Shown here piece after piece: positions 47,452 to 57,436 of a stretch of DNA of 64,000 bases. The translations under genes and the position numbers were made by a program. The DNA is taken from NCBI GenBank assembly GCA_032207245.1, contig CM063510.1:47911625-47975624 (forward strand), written 5' to 3'. Position 1 is the first letter of the stretch. Each line of letters begins with the position of its first letter. The notes under the pieces are model-generated. The model had not been told where the DNA came from, did no database searches, and worked only from the letters and a program-made list of their open reading frames with translations. The DNA comes from Pardosa pseudoannulata (lineage: Eukaryota; Arthropoda; Arachnida; Araneae; Lycosidae).

Positions 47452-47613
47452 ATATTAAACAATATAAAACATTATAATAATGTAAGTCTCTTTTAATCCG
47501 CCTTAGCCAAAGTCATGCGGAAATGAGACTGGTCGTCGGGACAGCAATCCCAACCAATACAAAAGCAACAACAAAATTTTTGTAACATAATTTTAAGAAA
47601 CTAAACTGGACCA

Positions 47614-48137
47614 GAATTCCCATCTGGATCCGCTTAAACATCCCAAGAGCCAGCCGCTCTATATTAAAATCAAACGAAAGTACATTAATAATAATGAACT
47701 ACATCATAAACAATAAGCATTACAAAATTAACATTCCATACGTAGATTAACAAAGAACTCCGTAAGGAGAACAATGTCTCGACAGGACTACGTCGAGTTA
47801 CATAAATTAATCAATTTGACAAATTTAAAGTTCACAGGAAAATATTTAACTCTAATGTCTTGAACTAATTCACAATTATTCCAAATGGATCCTCTGAAAC
47901 ATCCCAAGAGCCAGCCGCTCTTTATTACAATCAAACGAAAGTACATTAATAATAATGAACTACATCATAGACAATAAGCATTACAAAATTAACATTCCAT
48001 ACATAAACAAAGAACTCCGTAAGGAGAACAATGCTTCGACGGGACTACGTCGAGATACATAAATTAATCAATTTGACAAATTTAAAGTTCACAGGAAAAT
48101 ATTTAACTCTAATGTTTTGAGCCAATTCACAATTATA
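47614..48137. repeat. two 261-bp tandem units in LINE 3' region
   Basis: CATCCCAAGAGCCAGCCGCT appears at 47639 and 47900. AACTCCGTAAGGAGAACAAT and ACTACGTCGAG follow at matching positions. CTCCGTAAGGAG is a perfect small hairpin, so the repeat may be a structured 3' UTR element. Confidence 0.9.
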
Positions 48138-48155
48138 TATTAAGTGTTTCAGTGT

Positions 48156-48468
48156 TCACACATCCTTGGTACAACAACATTGACTTGATTTATTGAAAAA
48201 TCTATTTTGATAAACTGGAATTGCTCCATGTCCGGTAAATACTTGATTCATATAAAAATTTCCTTCACTCTTCTTTTCGCTAGCACAAGGAAAAAATTCA
48301 TAAGTATTTCTTTCAGTTTCATAATTATCCCAAAAGTATTGCAATCCAAGCAAAATAAATTTATTCACCATATCTTTAGCCTGAGAGAAAGACCATCCAA
48401 CAATAATATCAATTTCGTCAATGTGCGTTGCATCTTTCGCAAGTTGATCAACAAGTTCATTATAATAC
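48156..48468 (-). pseudogene. LINE RNase H domain, C-terminal fragment
   Basis: The reading frame holds NELVDQLAKDAT, the usual last RNase H motif, with a stop just upstream. It then continues through LQYFWDNYETERNTYEFFP and VFTGHGAIPVYQNRFF to a Cys-rich CCC where LINEs have CPCG. The order and spacing match the end of Jockey/R1-type ORF2 proteins. The reverse transcriptase is absent. A stop comes right after the Cys motif, before the usual HLL..C segment. It is a dead fragment. Confidence 0.7.
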
Positions 48469-48542
48469 TAACTAATTTGAGCCCTAACCCAACTAAATCT
48501 AAACTTTACAATACTCTGCTCAATCTTTGTCCGTATAATACT

Positions 48543-49191
48543 CTCAGGGCCGTAGCTAGGGCCTGGCAAAGGTGGCATTTCCACGGGCGCATCAATCATT
48601 GGGACACCGCACCGTGAGGAAAATGGAATTCGAAAAAAGACGATTCGCCCCAAATAGAAATATGAAAAAGTTGAAAAATATTTTTTTATTATAGAATCAG
48701 ATTTTATTTTTAAAATCCAATGTGTTTAAAAATTATTGTTTTATGAATTTTCTTAAATTAAACTTGTTATAGATTCTTACAAAATGTTTACCAAACACTT
48801 CTAATATGCCTTTATATAAATTCGGGTATTCGTTTTAAATTTTGAATTTATTAAAGTTATTAAAACTAAATTTAAATTTATAAAATCATCATTTTTTAAA
48901 GGGAAATTCAACGTACAAATAAAAAAATATTCCCCTCAAATAAACTATCCATTTTATCAGCAAAATGATACTTCTAGAGTATTCGAAAATATTTTTAAGT
49001 ATTAATAAAATAAATATAGAAGAAAAAATTTAAAATTAATATACTAGAAACATTTTAAGAATTAACAAGTTGAGTTCATTCTAAATATATAATATAGAAA
49101 AATACATTTATATATTTTCTCACTATATTGGGTAGTAGGAGTGCAAATCAGATTTTTGCCACGGGCGCTAAATGACCTAGTTACGGCCCTG
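48543..49191. mobile_element. hAT-type MITE copy 2
   Basis: Ends CAGGGCCGTAGCTAGGGC and inverted CAGGGCCGTAACTAGGTC. The interior matches 40104-40768 (GGTGGCATTTCCACGGGCGC, GACGATTCGCCCC). The 8-bp flanks agree at about 5 of 8. It is inserted at the 5' edge of the LINE fragment. Confidence 0.78.
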
Positions 49192-49222
49192 AATATTCTC
49201 TAAATATGTAATAATGGGCTTA

Positions 49223-49698
49223 ACTAAAGAACTGGGTTCCCCGCCAACTTGGCGATAATGGTTTAAGTATGGTCGCCTAACATTTTCTCCTGATCTCACC
49301 GTGTCCAAACAATCTGTATCTATATTATAATTTACATTATATTTGCATCCTACTCTCCTTGTGTAACTCTTTTCTTATATATTAAAAGTGCGCAATGCTT
49401 AAAAAATTTAGATATAACAAACCATTAATGGTTCACTATGGCTGATTTTTAATAATTTGGAACTGTTGCGTTTGTAAACTGTTAAGGGATTAATTGCCGA
49501 TAAATATAAATGTCCGGTTTTCAAGTCGTTTTTTTTAATTAAGTAAGAGTATATAATTCTATTACGATGGCACACTGTGCATTAATTAAAGTCGCCAGAA
49601 AAAGCAAGAAATACAATGTTTGGATGGATTACCTTTGTGTTTTAGTAAATATCGCCAATATTTTCGCCAAATTTGCCAAGGGGAACCCAATTCTTAAG
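49223..49698. mobile_element. 475-bp MITE
   Basis: Left AAGAACTGGGTTCCCCGCC and inverted right AAGAATTGGGTTCCCCTTGG. GGCGA motifs continue inside. The exact ends are uncertain and the target duplication is unclear. Confidence 0.65.
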
Positions 49699-49699
49699 T

Positions 49700-50870
49700 A
49701 GTACCATAATAATAAGACCAACTTACCACAGTTAAATTAAAAGCTAAATAGGGAGTATGCCTTAATTTTTACGGCTGAAGGACGATATTTTGCGTTACTG
49801 TTCAATCACCGTCATGTTTACTACCTATTTGACGTAATGTGCCGTAGGGTTTGTTCAAGGAAATTTTTTAATGCAAACTGTTGTTAAAAAATGCTTTTCT
49901 AATAGGCTAACATTGATCTAAAGGAATCCATTACATCTATTACTCATCAAACTTAATGCGACGAATATTAAATGCAATAAGCAGGTAAAGGAATTATCTG
50001 AAGTTAAATCAGAAAATTTACTATACAGCATAATTACACTTTCACATTTTGTTTCCTTTTCTTTTGATTATCCCATGCCTGAGTCGTATGATCTTATGAT
50101 GCTGGCTTTTGAAAGCTAATTGCTCTAAAAGTGTTTCCTTATTATATGTTTTAAATGCACTTAAAATATCATTTGGGTTCTTTTTGAGGGAAATAAAAAT
50201 GCGATTTTAAGGTATTGCTTAGTCCGTGACCTTCAATCTTTGGTATAAAGGTGTTGTTTGAGCTCACCCCTACACTTACTGAGACATACGTATGTATGAA
50301 CTCATACATACTCATGCATCGGACAATGTACGAACAGGTGGGGTGTTTCAGGATAGAGTGGATGCTTACAGTTATCTGGAATTGGCTGTAAGAAGTTTCA
50401 TTAACCCTCTTGTAGCCGAAGAACCTGATATCTGTTTTAAAAAGATTTTTGTTTCTTTTTCACCGTTTTCATCAGCACATTTAAGGTTTTCAAATAAATT
50501 TGATGAAACATTCTGAAAACTTGACGAAGTACTGTATATAAGCATTGTACGAATGAAAAAACTGAATAACAAATGCACGCTTTGAAAATTCATTGATATA
50601 TCTGTTCTGACAGCAAATCAATTTTAAACGTACCAATAATTATACTTTTAGATTATCAAATTTTGACTTTCAATATCGAGGGCAATTTATGAAAAAGTTC
50701 GTTTGAATGTCTTTCAATATATTAAAAGCACGGGCGATTTATTTAGCAGCTTTATATCTGTCTATCATCTATCTAGCTATTTAGCAAACTAGCTGTGTGT
50801 GTAATATATCAAAAATTTCTACAAGCATGATCTAAAGGGGTATTTTGCGATTGCAGTACTTTTATATTTA
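49700..50870. other. AT-rich sequence up to the assembly gap
   Basis: No exon could be supported. An open frame at 50292-50516 contains FVSFSPFSS, faintly like the serpin NVFFSPFS motif, but its surroundings do not match. If the serpin continues upstream, this is intron. Confidence 0.4.
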
Positions 50871-50970
50871 NNNNNNNNNNNNNNNNNNNNNNNNNNNNNN
50901 NNNNNNNNNNNNNNNNNNNNNNNNNNNNNNNNNNNNNNNNNNNNNNNNNNNNNNNNNNNNNNNNNNNNNN
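50871..50970. other. assembly gap, 100 N
   Basis: Exactly 100 N, a conventional placeholder, so the true length is unknown. It cuts into a serpin exon on its right side. Confidence 1.
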
Positions 50971-51015
50971 TGACAAATCATTCAAACCACTCGCTGCAGT
51001 TCAGCTCAAGAAAGG
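50971..51015 (+). CDS. serpin penultimate exon, 3' part only
   Basis: Immediately after the gap, 14 codons (DKSFKPLAAVQLKK) plus two bases lead to GG followed by GTAAAAC, a splice donor. In serpins the segment before the conserved MM(H) motif reads like F..K......F....G..V.VPMM. Here the exon's last two bases (GG) plus the first base of the exon at 52108 (C) form a Gly codon, and the frame continues EVLMMHSY. The match of phase, splice signals and family pattern is good evidence. The 5' part of the exon lies in the N gap. Confidence 0.7.
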
Positions 51016-52107
51016 GTAAAACATTCATTGTGTCACTTTACTTGTATAATTTCATAAATTTTTGCTGTCACCTTTTGTAAAAACTATCTACATTTTTATA
51101 CTGCTTTATATCAGTGTTTAATCAGAGATAAACAATAGGTAGGCTAAATATGTGGTAGAATATGGATTCCATGCGATAAAAAATAAAGAACCATTGCTTT
51201 AAAAAAATTCTGATCCCCCCCCCCTTTAAGCTTAAAAAACGGAATTATTTGACAATGTTAAAGAGAATGGCATAATTTAATAATAAATTAATACAATAGA
51301 GATATGTATTCACGAAAACCTATTTCATTGCTATAGTTAACTCAGTTTTGCTGCAGGAAGCCTGTCCTGATATACCTCAAGCTCGTATGGTTTATTCATA
51401 GTGTTCTTAAATGCTGCCTGCTTAGAAATACCGCACCTGCTAAAATGTGACGTTTCAAACGTAAATGCTGCAACGTTTCTTTCGGAAATCGTGGTAAAGG
51501 ACATTCTACGATGCAGAAAATTACAAACGATCACCTGTGATCATCATTCATAAGGCGATAGCCCAAGGTCTACTGAATCGATCTATTACAAACGCCCCTG
51601 CTTACAGCCAGACTCTTCAAATCCTTGGTCTTAAAAACAAGACATTGCTAACATTATTAATAAGACTGCTTCCACCTATCGAATTTTGGGTCTTCTCCTT
51701 CTAGTATTGCTCGGTCTAGCCAAAGACATTTGTTTGGGTATGTTACTGTTCATACGAGTAACATTCCTTCTCAGTTTAGGCGGCTTTTTTGTGAAATGAA
51801 CAGTATCTGGCCTTTTAATCTGTACAGTTCAATATTGTACCTTCTATGCCGGATACCATTTTCTTGACGTCTCCCTAGACTCTTAACTTCCTTTCGAAAG
51901 CACCTAAAATCTTTACCTCCTTCCTAGTCTGTTCAGGTTCTGCAGCGTAGGTAGGTTTTGTTAAGTGCCTATGAAGATAGGAGGGTAATATTCAAAGTTG
52001 TGTAAATCTTTATTTTACTCTCGGATATCAATAACTCAGATTTTGAATATTCATAAACATATTCAGCAGAAATGATTGCCTTAATAAGTTAAATATACTT
52101 TCCCCAG
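51016..52107 (+). other. serpin intron
   Basis: GT at 51016 (GG/GTAAAAC) and AG at 52107 (CTTTCCCCAG/C) bound a 1,092-bp AT-rich intron. A short open frame on the minus strand at 51337-51534 has no recognisable product. Confidence 0.7.
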
Positions 52108-52657
52108 CGAAGTCCTCATGATGCATTCTTACGCCATGCTCCGGTACTACGAAGGCGACGAGGATACGTTCAAGGCCGTAGAGCTCTTCTACGAGGGTAA
52201 CAACATGTCAATGGTAATTTATCTTCCCGACCAGTACGAGGGCCTGCGGGATATCGAACAGGACATGACCGCTGCCATGATGACATTCGTACGCAGGCAG
52301 ATGTACTTCATGAAGGTGCACCTCACCATGCCGAAGTTCAAGCTGGAGTTTGAGTCGAGCCTCTGTCGCCCGCTGCAGGAGCTCGGCCTCAGCAAGATAT
52401 TCCGGGGAACCGACGACATGTTTGGGATGGTAGCAGAGGGCTCTTTACTCGCCCTCAGCGACGTCCGGCACAAGGCGGTCGTGGAGGTCCACGAACAGGG
52501 AAGCATGGCTGCTGCCGTCACCAGGGCGATCATGACAAAGTCCATGCCACTCCGGATACCGGATCCGGAGTTCACCGTCAACCGCCCATTCCTCTTCGCC
52601 ATCTTTGACACCCGCAGCAGCATGATTCTGTTCATGGGGAGGGTGACTCATTTCTGA
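52108..52657 (+). CDS. serpin, terminal coding exon
   Basis: Encodes the C-terminal ~182 residues of a serine/cysteine protease inhibitor of the serpin family. Visible landmarks: MMHSYAMLRYYE, then LFYEGNNMSMVIYLP (sheet B strands), PKFKLEFESSL and LGLSKIF, the breach/hinge region ALSDVRHKAVVEVHEQG, the reactive-centre loop SMAAAVTRAIMTKSM, then PEFTVNRPFLFAI and ILFMGRV near the end. The small residues AAAV at P12-P9 fit an inhibitory serpin. P13 is Met where Glu is usual, and P7 is Arg. The scissile bond is K-S or S-M depending on loop length. The exon starts after TTCCCCAG with one base of a split codon. Its GC-rich codons contrast with the AT-rich introns. A secretion signal cannot be seen because the first exons are missing. 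Roles such as clotting or immune protease control are family knowledge only. Confidence 0.95.
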
Positions 52658-52741
52658 AAGCGGTTGAACCGCTTGTTCGAGGTTCTGTTATTCTTTTGGT
52701 TCGTCAATCCGTATTTTAAACTGTGCCAATAGTAGATTGTG

Positions 52742-52747
52742 AATAAA
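52742..52747 (+). terminator. serpin polyadenylation signal
   Basis: AATAAA lies 85 bp after the serpin stop codon, followed by a T-rich tract and ATGGTGTTT. It is the likely 3' end signal of the transcript. Confidence 0.75.
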
Positions 52748-52798
52748 TTTTTATTTTATGAATTTGTATGGTGTTTCCATTTAGTTTCTGATTTTAAC

Positions 52799-53210
52799 AC
52801 TTTATCGGACAGTGGTTTTGCAGTAGGCAACCTGCTAATTTTTTCTCCTTCTTTCAAAGACAAATGAATGATCTGTTTTTGACCCTTCAAACTATCAATA
52901 GATGGTCGCACAAGTTTCTTTCTTTGAAATATACGTGTTTAAACTTCCTTTACTTGGAAGAATCAGGCATTCGATTTTTCTACCTTATGATTCCAAACAA
53001 AAATATTTACGCTAAAGAACACTTATAAATTGTTTAGCTATTCATTACATAACTTTAGTTATTCATTGCTTTATATAATTAAAATAAAATATAATTAACA
53101 GCTTAAAGTATTTTCCCGCTATATAAAAAGCTTGTTTTACAGTTAAACTGCCTCTAAATTTTCACTCCTTAAAAAATGCTAATTTTTTCACATTTATAAG
53201 GTTTATAATA
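52799..53210. mobile_element. piggyBac-like repeat, second copy
   Basis: It follows TTAA at 52795 with CACTTTATCGGACAGTGG and shares blocks with 38658-39480. No right end is certain. It lies just after the serpin poly(A) site. Confidence 0.4.
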
Positions 53211-53921
53211 CTTGTAACCTAATCCCATTAAATTGCAACGAAATTTTAATCTTTAACTTCAGTGGATTAAACAGTGTTTCGTAATGTCAGATTAAAGTTT
53301 CTTGTGATAAAAGCTGCATGTAAAACATACAGCTATTCAAAATTCCATGATTTCAGAAAGCCTAGTACAAAAGCAAAGACGAAGCAAAAAGAACGTTGCA
53401 TTAGATACAGAAACAACTGGTTTTATTTACAACACATACAGTTTATGTGAAAGTCCTTGGTCACGTGGTATATACTTCAGTGTGATAGTCTAGTTTCTGC
53501 CACTCTTCAACATTGTACTATCAGTAGTATTTACGTACGTCTGATCCTTCCCTGCAGTTCTGTTGAATCACACACGAAAGAAAGCAATGTCTATTAGATA
53601 GCCCAGAAGAAAATGTTACGTGGTGTTAAATCCAGTAATCATGAAGGGGGGGGGATCATCATGGCAAAAGAGGTACGTCATTTTCGAAAGCTCTCGTAGT
53701 TCAACGACGAGGCAATTGTTAAAGTACTCGTGCACTTGCCGCAGAAAATGGTATGGAGCTTCAGCTTGTTGGCAAATGAAGTTATTCTCGAGTTCCTGTC
53801 AGTTCGGCATGAATTTCAATCGTAGCATATCTAGATATACTGAGAGGTAGTCTGTTCCGGGTAAAAAAATTCTGCTAATCGTTATTAAAATGAACCTTGA
53901 ATTGACACTGTACTTAAAGCA
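53211..53921. other. no recognised gene
   Basis: The base composition is unremarkable; a GGGGGGGG run lies near 53646. A 76-codon frame at 53620 shows no known domain. Confidence 0.4.
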
Positions 53922-53992
53922 GCCGAACGATGGCTGGATGGTGAAGACTCTGATCTGCGGTTCGGAGTTCGTGGGTTTGAATCCTACTGTGG
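53922..53992 (+). repeat. SINE-A 5' half, outer copy of a nest
   Basis: GCCGAACGATGGCTGG head and B-box region GGGTTTGAATCC. The copy is cut at TACTGTGG by a hAT element and continues at 54503. Confidence 0.85.
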
Positions 53993-54502
53993 CAAGGCCG
54001 TAGGCAGGGGGAGGGATTTGGGGGACTGGTCCCCCCCGGAAATTTTGAAAGGCCATTTTGTAGATAGACAATTTTCCACGTTTGTGTGTGTATGTACTAT
54101 CTGCCTAGCTGTTCATGAACATGGACTGTTATTCTTCTTGGAAAAAAAAAAAACCGTTGAGACCTTAAGTCTTGCTAGGCCGCTGGCCTGAAATACAATG
54201 TATTTCCGTATACAGTGCTTTCCCTTTCATTAATTGAAGTATCATTCGCAAATAAAGATGTCTTTCTCCCTAGGTCCCGCCGAACGATGGCCGATTCGTT
54301 AGGGTGCTGGCCTTCGGTACCTGAGTTCGTGGGCTCGAATTCCCCAGTGGCATGGATGTTCGTAGCCATTCGGAATCGGCTTTAAGCTGTAGGTCCCGGT
54401 CTCATTAGCCCTCGTGTTGCAAAAAAGTAGACCGTAACACTCTAAACCAAACCAAAAATCTCTCTTAGTCCCCCTCCGAAAATAATTTCTGGCTACGCCC
54501 TG
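53993..54502. mobile_element. hAT-type element inserted in SINE-A
   Basis: Left CAAGGCCGTAGGCAGGGGG and inverted right CAGGGCGTAGCCAGAAATT are the ends. TACTGTGG (53985-53992) and TACTATGG (54503-54510) are the 8-bp duplication of the SINE. A younger SINE-A (54279-54457) sits inside it. Confidence 0.85.
54279..54457 (+). repeat. SINE-A inside the hAT element
   Basis: GCCGAACGATGGCCGATTCG head, GGCTCGAATTCCC B box, GGAATCGGCTTTAAGCTGTA body and CTAAACCAAACC tail. It is full-length and little diverged from the copy at 55841. Confidence 0.9.
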
Positions 54503-54612
54503 TACTATGGCATGGATGTTCGGTTTCGGCTTTAGGCAGTAGGTCCGGGTCTCACTAGCTCTCATGTTGCAAAAAAAAAAAGGTAGACCGTAGTGCTCCG
54601 CATCAAGCTAAA
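54503..54612 (+). repeat. SINE-A 3' half, outer copy of a nest
   Basis: It resumes with TACTATGGCATGGATGTTCG and continues through GTCCGGGTCTCACTAGC and TAGACCGTAGTGCTCC, completing the copy begun at 53922. Confidence 0.85.
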
Positions 54613-54837
54613 CTATTTAAAGTAAGACTGCTTGTTGCTGTGTTGACATTAGCCTGTGTTACTGCTATAGCTTTGAGTTCCAGGAAGGAATTGTGAATAG
54701 CCTTGGCATAATTCTGTCTATTCGCTATGGTGATTAAAGTAACCTTGGTCAGTATTACTCATAAGGAAGACTTCCACATTTGTGTAAGGCTTTTTTGTGC
54801 TCTTTCATGAGATTAACCATTACGTCTCTGTATATCG

Positions 54838-54862
54838 CATATATATATATATATACACACAC
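54838..54862. repeat. (TA)n/(CA)n microsatellite
   Basis: Short TA run followed by ACACACAC. Confidence 0.85.
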
Positions 54863-55271
54863 ATCCGATGCTTTCTACACTTGCATATCACATGTGATAC
54901 ATAATTGACTGTATTTTATATATAAGCTTTTATATATTTTATATCCATGTGTGTCGTATGTGATATAAGCGTATAAAGCATTAGATGTGTATACATATGT
55001 GATGTACAGGAAAGGCAAAGTGCTAAAAACTTTAAAAGATTAAACAAAGACAATGCGAGATCCTCTACAAGAATACACCTACCCCTAAAGGATGAATTAA
55101 GAATATTCTAAACCATTACTAATTTTTCACAAGCAATGAATCTCGCTCGCAGTGTATCGCTCGAGATGGAAAAAATAAGAAATAAATTAGGGGATGCAAA
55201 ATTGAACCTTCATACATCCTTATCGTAATGAAGTTTGTTAAAGAAATCTTTCAATGCAAACCTGTTCATCC

Positions 55272-55274
<3 letters not shown>

Positions 55275-55309
<35 letters not shown>
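55275..55309. repeat. A homopolymer
   Basis: A run of about 34 A after CCATTT. Confidence 0.9.
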
Positions 55310-55313
<4 letters not shown>

Positions 55314-55840
55314 CATGGGCTAACCCCTAGCTGGAACTCATCCATTATGGCTCAAGCATCTTAATAAATTTCATTTTTTAGAAATTAAGTTTTGTGTAAA
55401 CAGTAGACCTTTTGTAAATCCCAATCGAGGCATTGTCGCTTGTTCAATTAATAACAATATTTTCTTTAAAAAAATATGCCCATGTTAGTACTGCTAATGA
55501 TTTTTCGTTAAACTTTCGTCGAGTGTTTTTACTTTATAAAAATTGTCAATATTATGGATAATTGCATTCAAGATAATTTAAATTAAAGGACAAAACTCTT
55601 GAACATATATATATACATATACTTTTGTACGCATAGTAATATATTAGTCTGAAAATTTCAGAAAGGCGCAGGAATCTTCCCTGCCTTCATAGCTTCGGTC
55701 ATGCACTATCTGTTCGGCGTCCTGTAATAATATACTCTTCCTGTTGAACTTTCGATAACTTAATACGGTAGAATTAACAATCGTGTAAACGATAATGCTA
55801 TAGAAACTTGATGAAAATGTTTTATCCATGTGATTTTCTG

Positions 55841-56013
55841 CCGAACGATGGCCGATTGGTTAGTGTGCTGGCCTTCGGTACCGGAGTTCGTGGGTTCGAA
55901 TCCCGCTGTGGCAGGGATGTTCGTAGCCGTTCGGAATCGGCTTTAAGCTGTAGGTCCCGGTCTCATTAGCCCTCGTGTTGCAAAAAAGTAGACCGCAGCA
56001 CTCCAAACCAAAC
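55841..56013 (+). repeat. SINE-A, complete with target duplication
   Basis: It is flanked by CCATGTGATTTTCTG (55826-55840) and CCATGTGACTTTCTG (56014-56028), a 15-bp duplication with one mismatch. A box TGGCCGATTGGTTAGTGTG and consensus B box GGTTCGAATCCC. The 3' end is CCAAACCAAAC rather than poly(A). Confidence 0.93.
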
Positions 56014-56029
56014 CCATGTGACTTTCTGA

Positions 56030-57030
56030 CTTCGGGCATACAATGGAAAACAGGATGGGAAGTGAGCGTACATATTTTAACCATAAACTTAGTTTTCAAC
56101 AAACTATCAAACAGTGGAGGATGTTATAGAACTATTGAACCTATAGTCAGATACAGCTATGCCATTTTGGTTCCAAATTCACATAACATTTGGTATCTTT
56201 CTGGCTCCTTGTGTTTTTAAGTTTTCGGTCGAAGTGAAACACACGCAAGTAGACACAAATAATAAAACTGTTCTCGTATTTGTGTATGTGTGCGTATAGG
56301 CGTCCAAATTTCAATAACCGTCATGATATCAAAGTCCAATTTTATGAAGATTAGTATGCTTTCCCTTTACCACTTTTAAACTATATCTGCTGTTTTTCCT
56401 GCCTTTTTTATTTGCACATTGTGTTAACGTTTTAAATTTCACACAACGTTTATCTCTTGTTTAAAATACAAAAATATATTTATCTGAAAGTGGCTCTTTA
56501 TCTTTAGGAGACAATAGACAAAGTTCAAAAACTGGTTACTTTATATACAATAAAAGTTGGTAAAGAAATTGGAAATCTTGCTAAATAAGTAAATATATTC
56601 AAGAGTTATGTGCATTTAAAAAGAAAAGAGCTATGAGAATGAAGTTTGGAAATAAGATGAGTTCACGTGCGAAGTTAATGCAATAGATAAGATTTACTTC
56701 TAAAAATATCTTCAGTGGAGTGTTGTAAAAATTTCTACAGAATATTAGCTATTAAAAAATATATAAATTTTTTTTTTAAATTTACTTTCTATAGTTATTA
56801 TTTTGCTATGAGTGTTGATTTCGGCCGCTAGACGTTTCACCAGGTGAAAATTTTTTTTTGTATGTGATAAGAACACTAAACTCACACTTGTTGGTGTTGC
56901 CACTTGGACGAGCAAAGCAAGTTAGAGGATCCACGAATTAAGACGAAGGGGCAAGCTTTTCGTTTGACTAACACCGCTGAGGTTTTCACCTTAGAACGTC
57001 TTAGCTCAAATGAGTCATCTATACCACAGT
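56030..57030. other. no recognised gene
   Basis: AT-rich sequence. 56880-57000 is slightly GC-richer, but no exon was recognised. Confidence 0.4.
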
Positions 57031-57032
57031 TA

Positions 57033-57136
57033 TATGGATGTTCATAGCTATTCGGAATCGGCTTTAAGCAGTAGGTCCAGGTCTCATTAGCCCTCGTGTT
57101 GCAAAAAAGTAGACTGCGCTCCAAACCAAAACCAAA
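57033..57136 (+). repeat. SINE-A, 5'-truncated
   Basis: TATGGATGTTCATAGC through TTCGGAATCGGCTTTAAGC to CCAAACCAAAACC; the tRNA-like head is missing. Confidence 0.85.
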
Positions 57137-57436
57137 TGAGACGTTGTAATTTAGAAGGAGGGATTATGCAGAAGACTACAAAGACTTGGCCTGACACCCC
57201 AGAGGTACTGCTTGATAACTTAAAGGATATCGTGACAACTAACATACTTTACATACCTCAGTCACCATTAACTAACATAGCAGATCTTAGGCCGGCTCAA
57301 GCACTGAAACAGAACCTTTCAGTTGCTAGATCGGTGTCTATGTCGACTGAGCTGCCAGGTCACAGACTTTCTTTTACAAAGTCAATGGCAAATTCAAAAT
57401 CTTATAAAAGCGTCATCTCTAGGTAACGTAAATATA

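Larger units (their letters stand above)
47466..48542 (-). mobile_element. 5'-truncated LINE 3' end
   Basis: Read on the minus strand: the end of an RNase H domain (48468-48156), then a 3' region with two 261-bp tandem units (48137-47614) and a short tail (47613-47466). The layout fits a Jockey/R1-type LINE with ORF2 followed by a repeated 3' untranslated region. The 5' side is cut by the hAT element at 48543. Confidence 0.65.

Noticed and set aside
50292..50516. Candidate upstream serpin exon (contains FVSFSPFSS)
   Set aside because: The rest of the frame has no serpin landmark, the codons are AT-rich unlike the known exons, and no convincing splice sites bound it.
52219..52635. 138-codon open frame on the minus strand
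   Set aside because: It is the antisense shadow of the GC-rich serpin exon.
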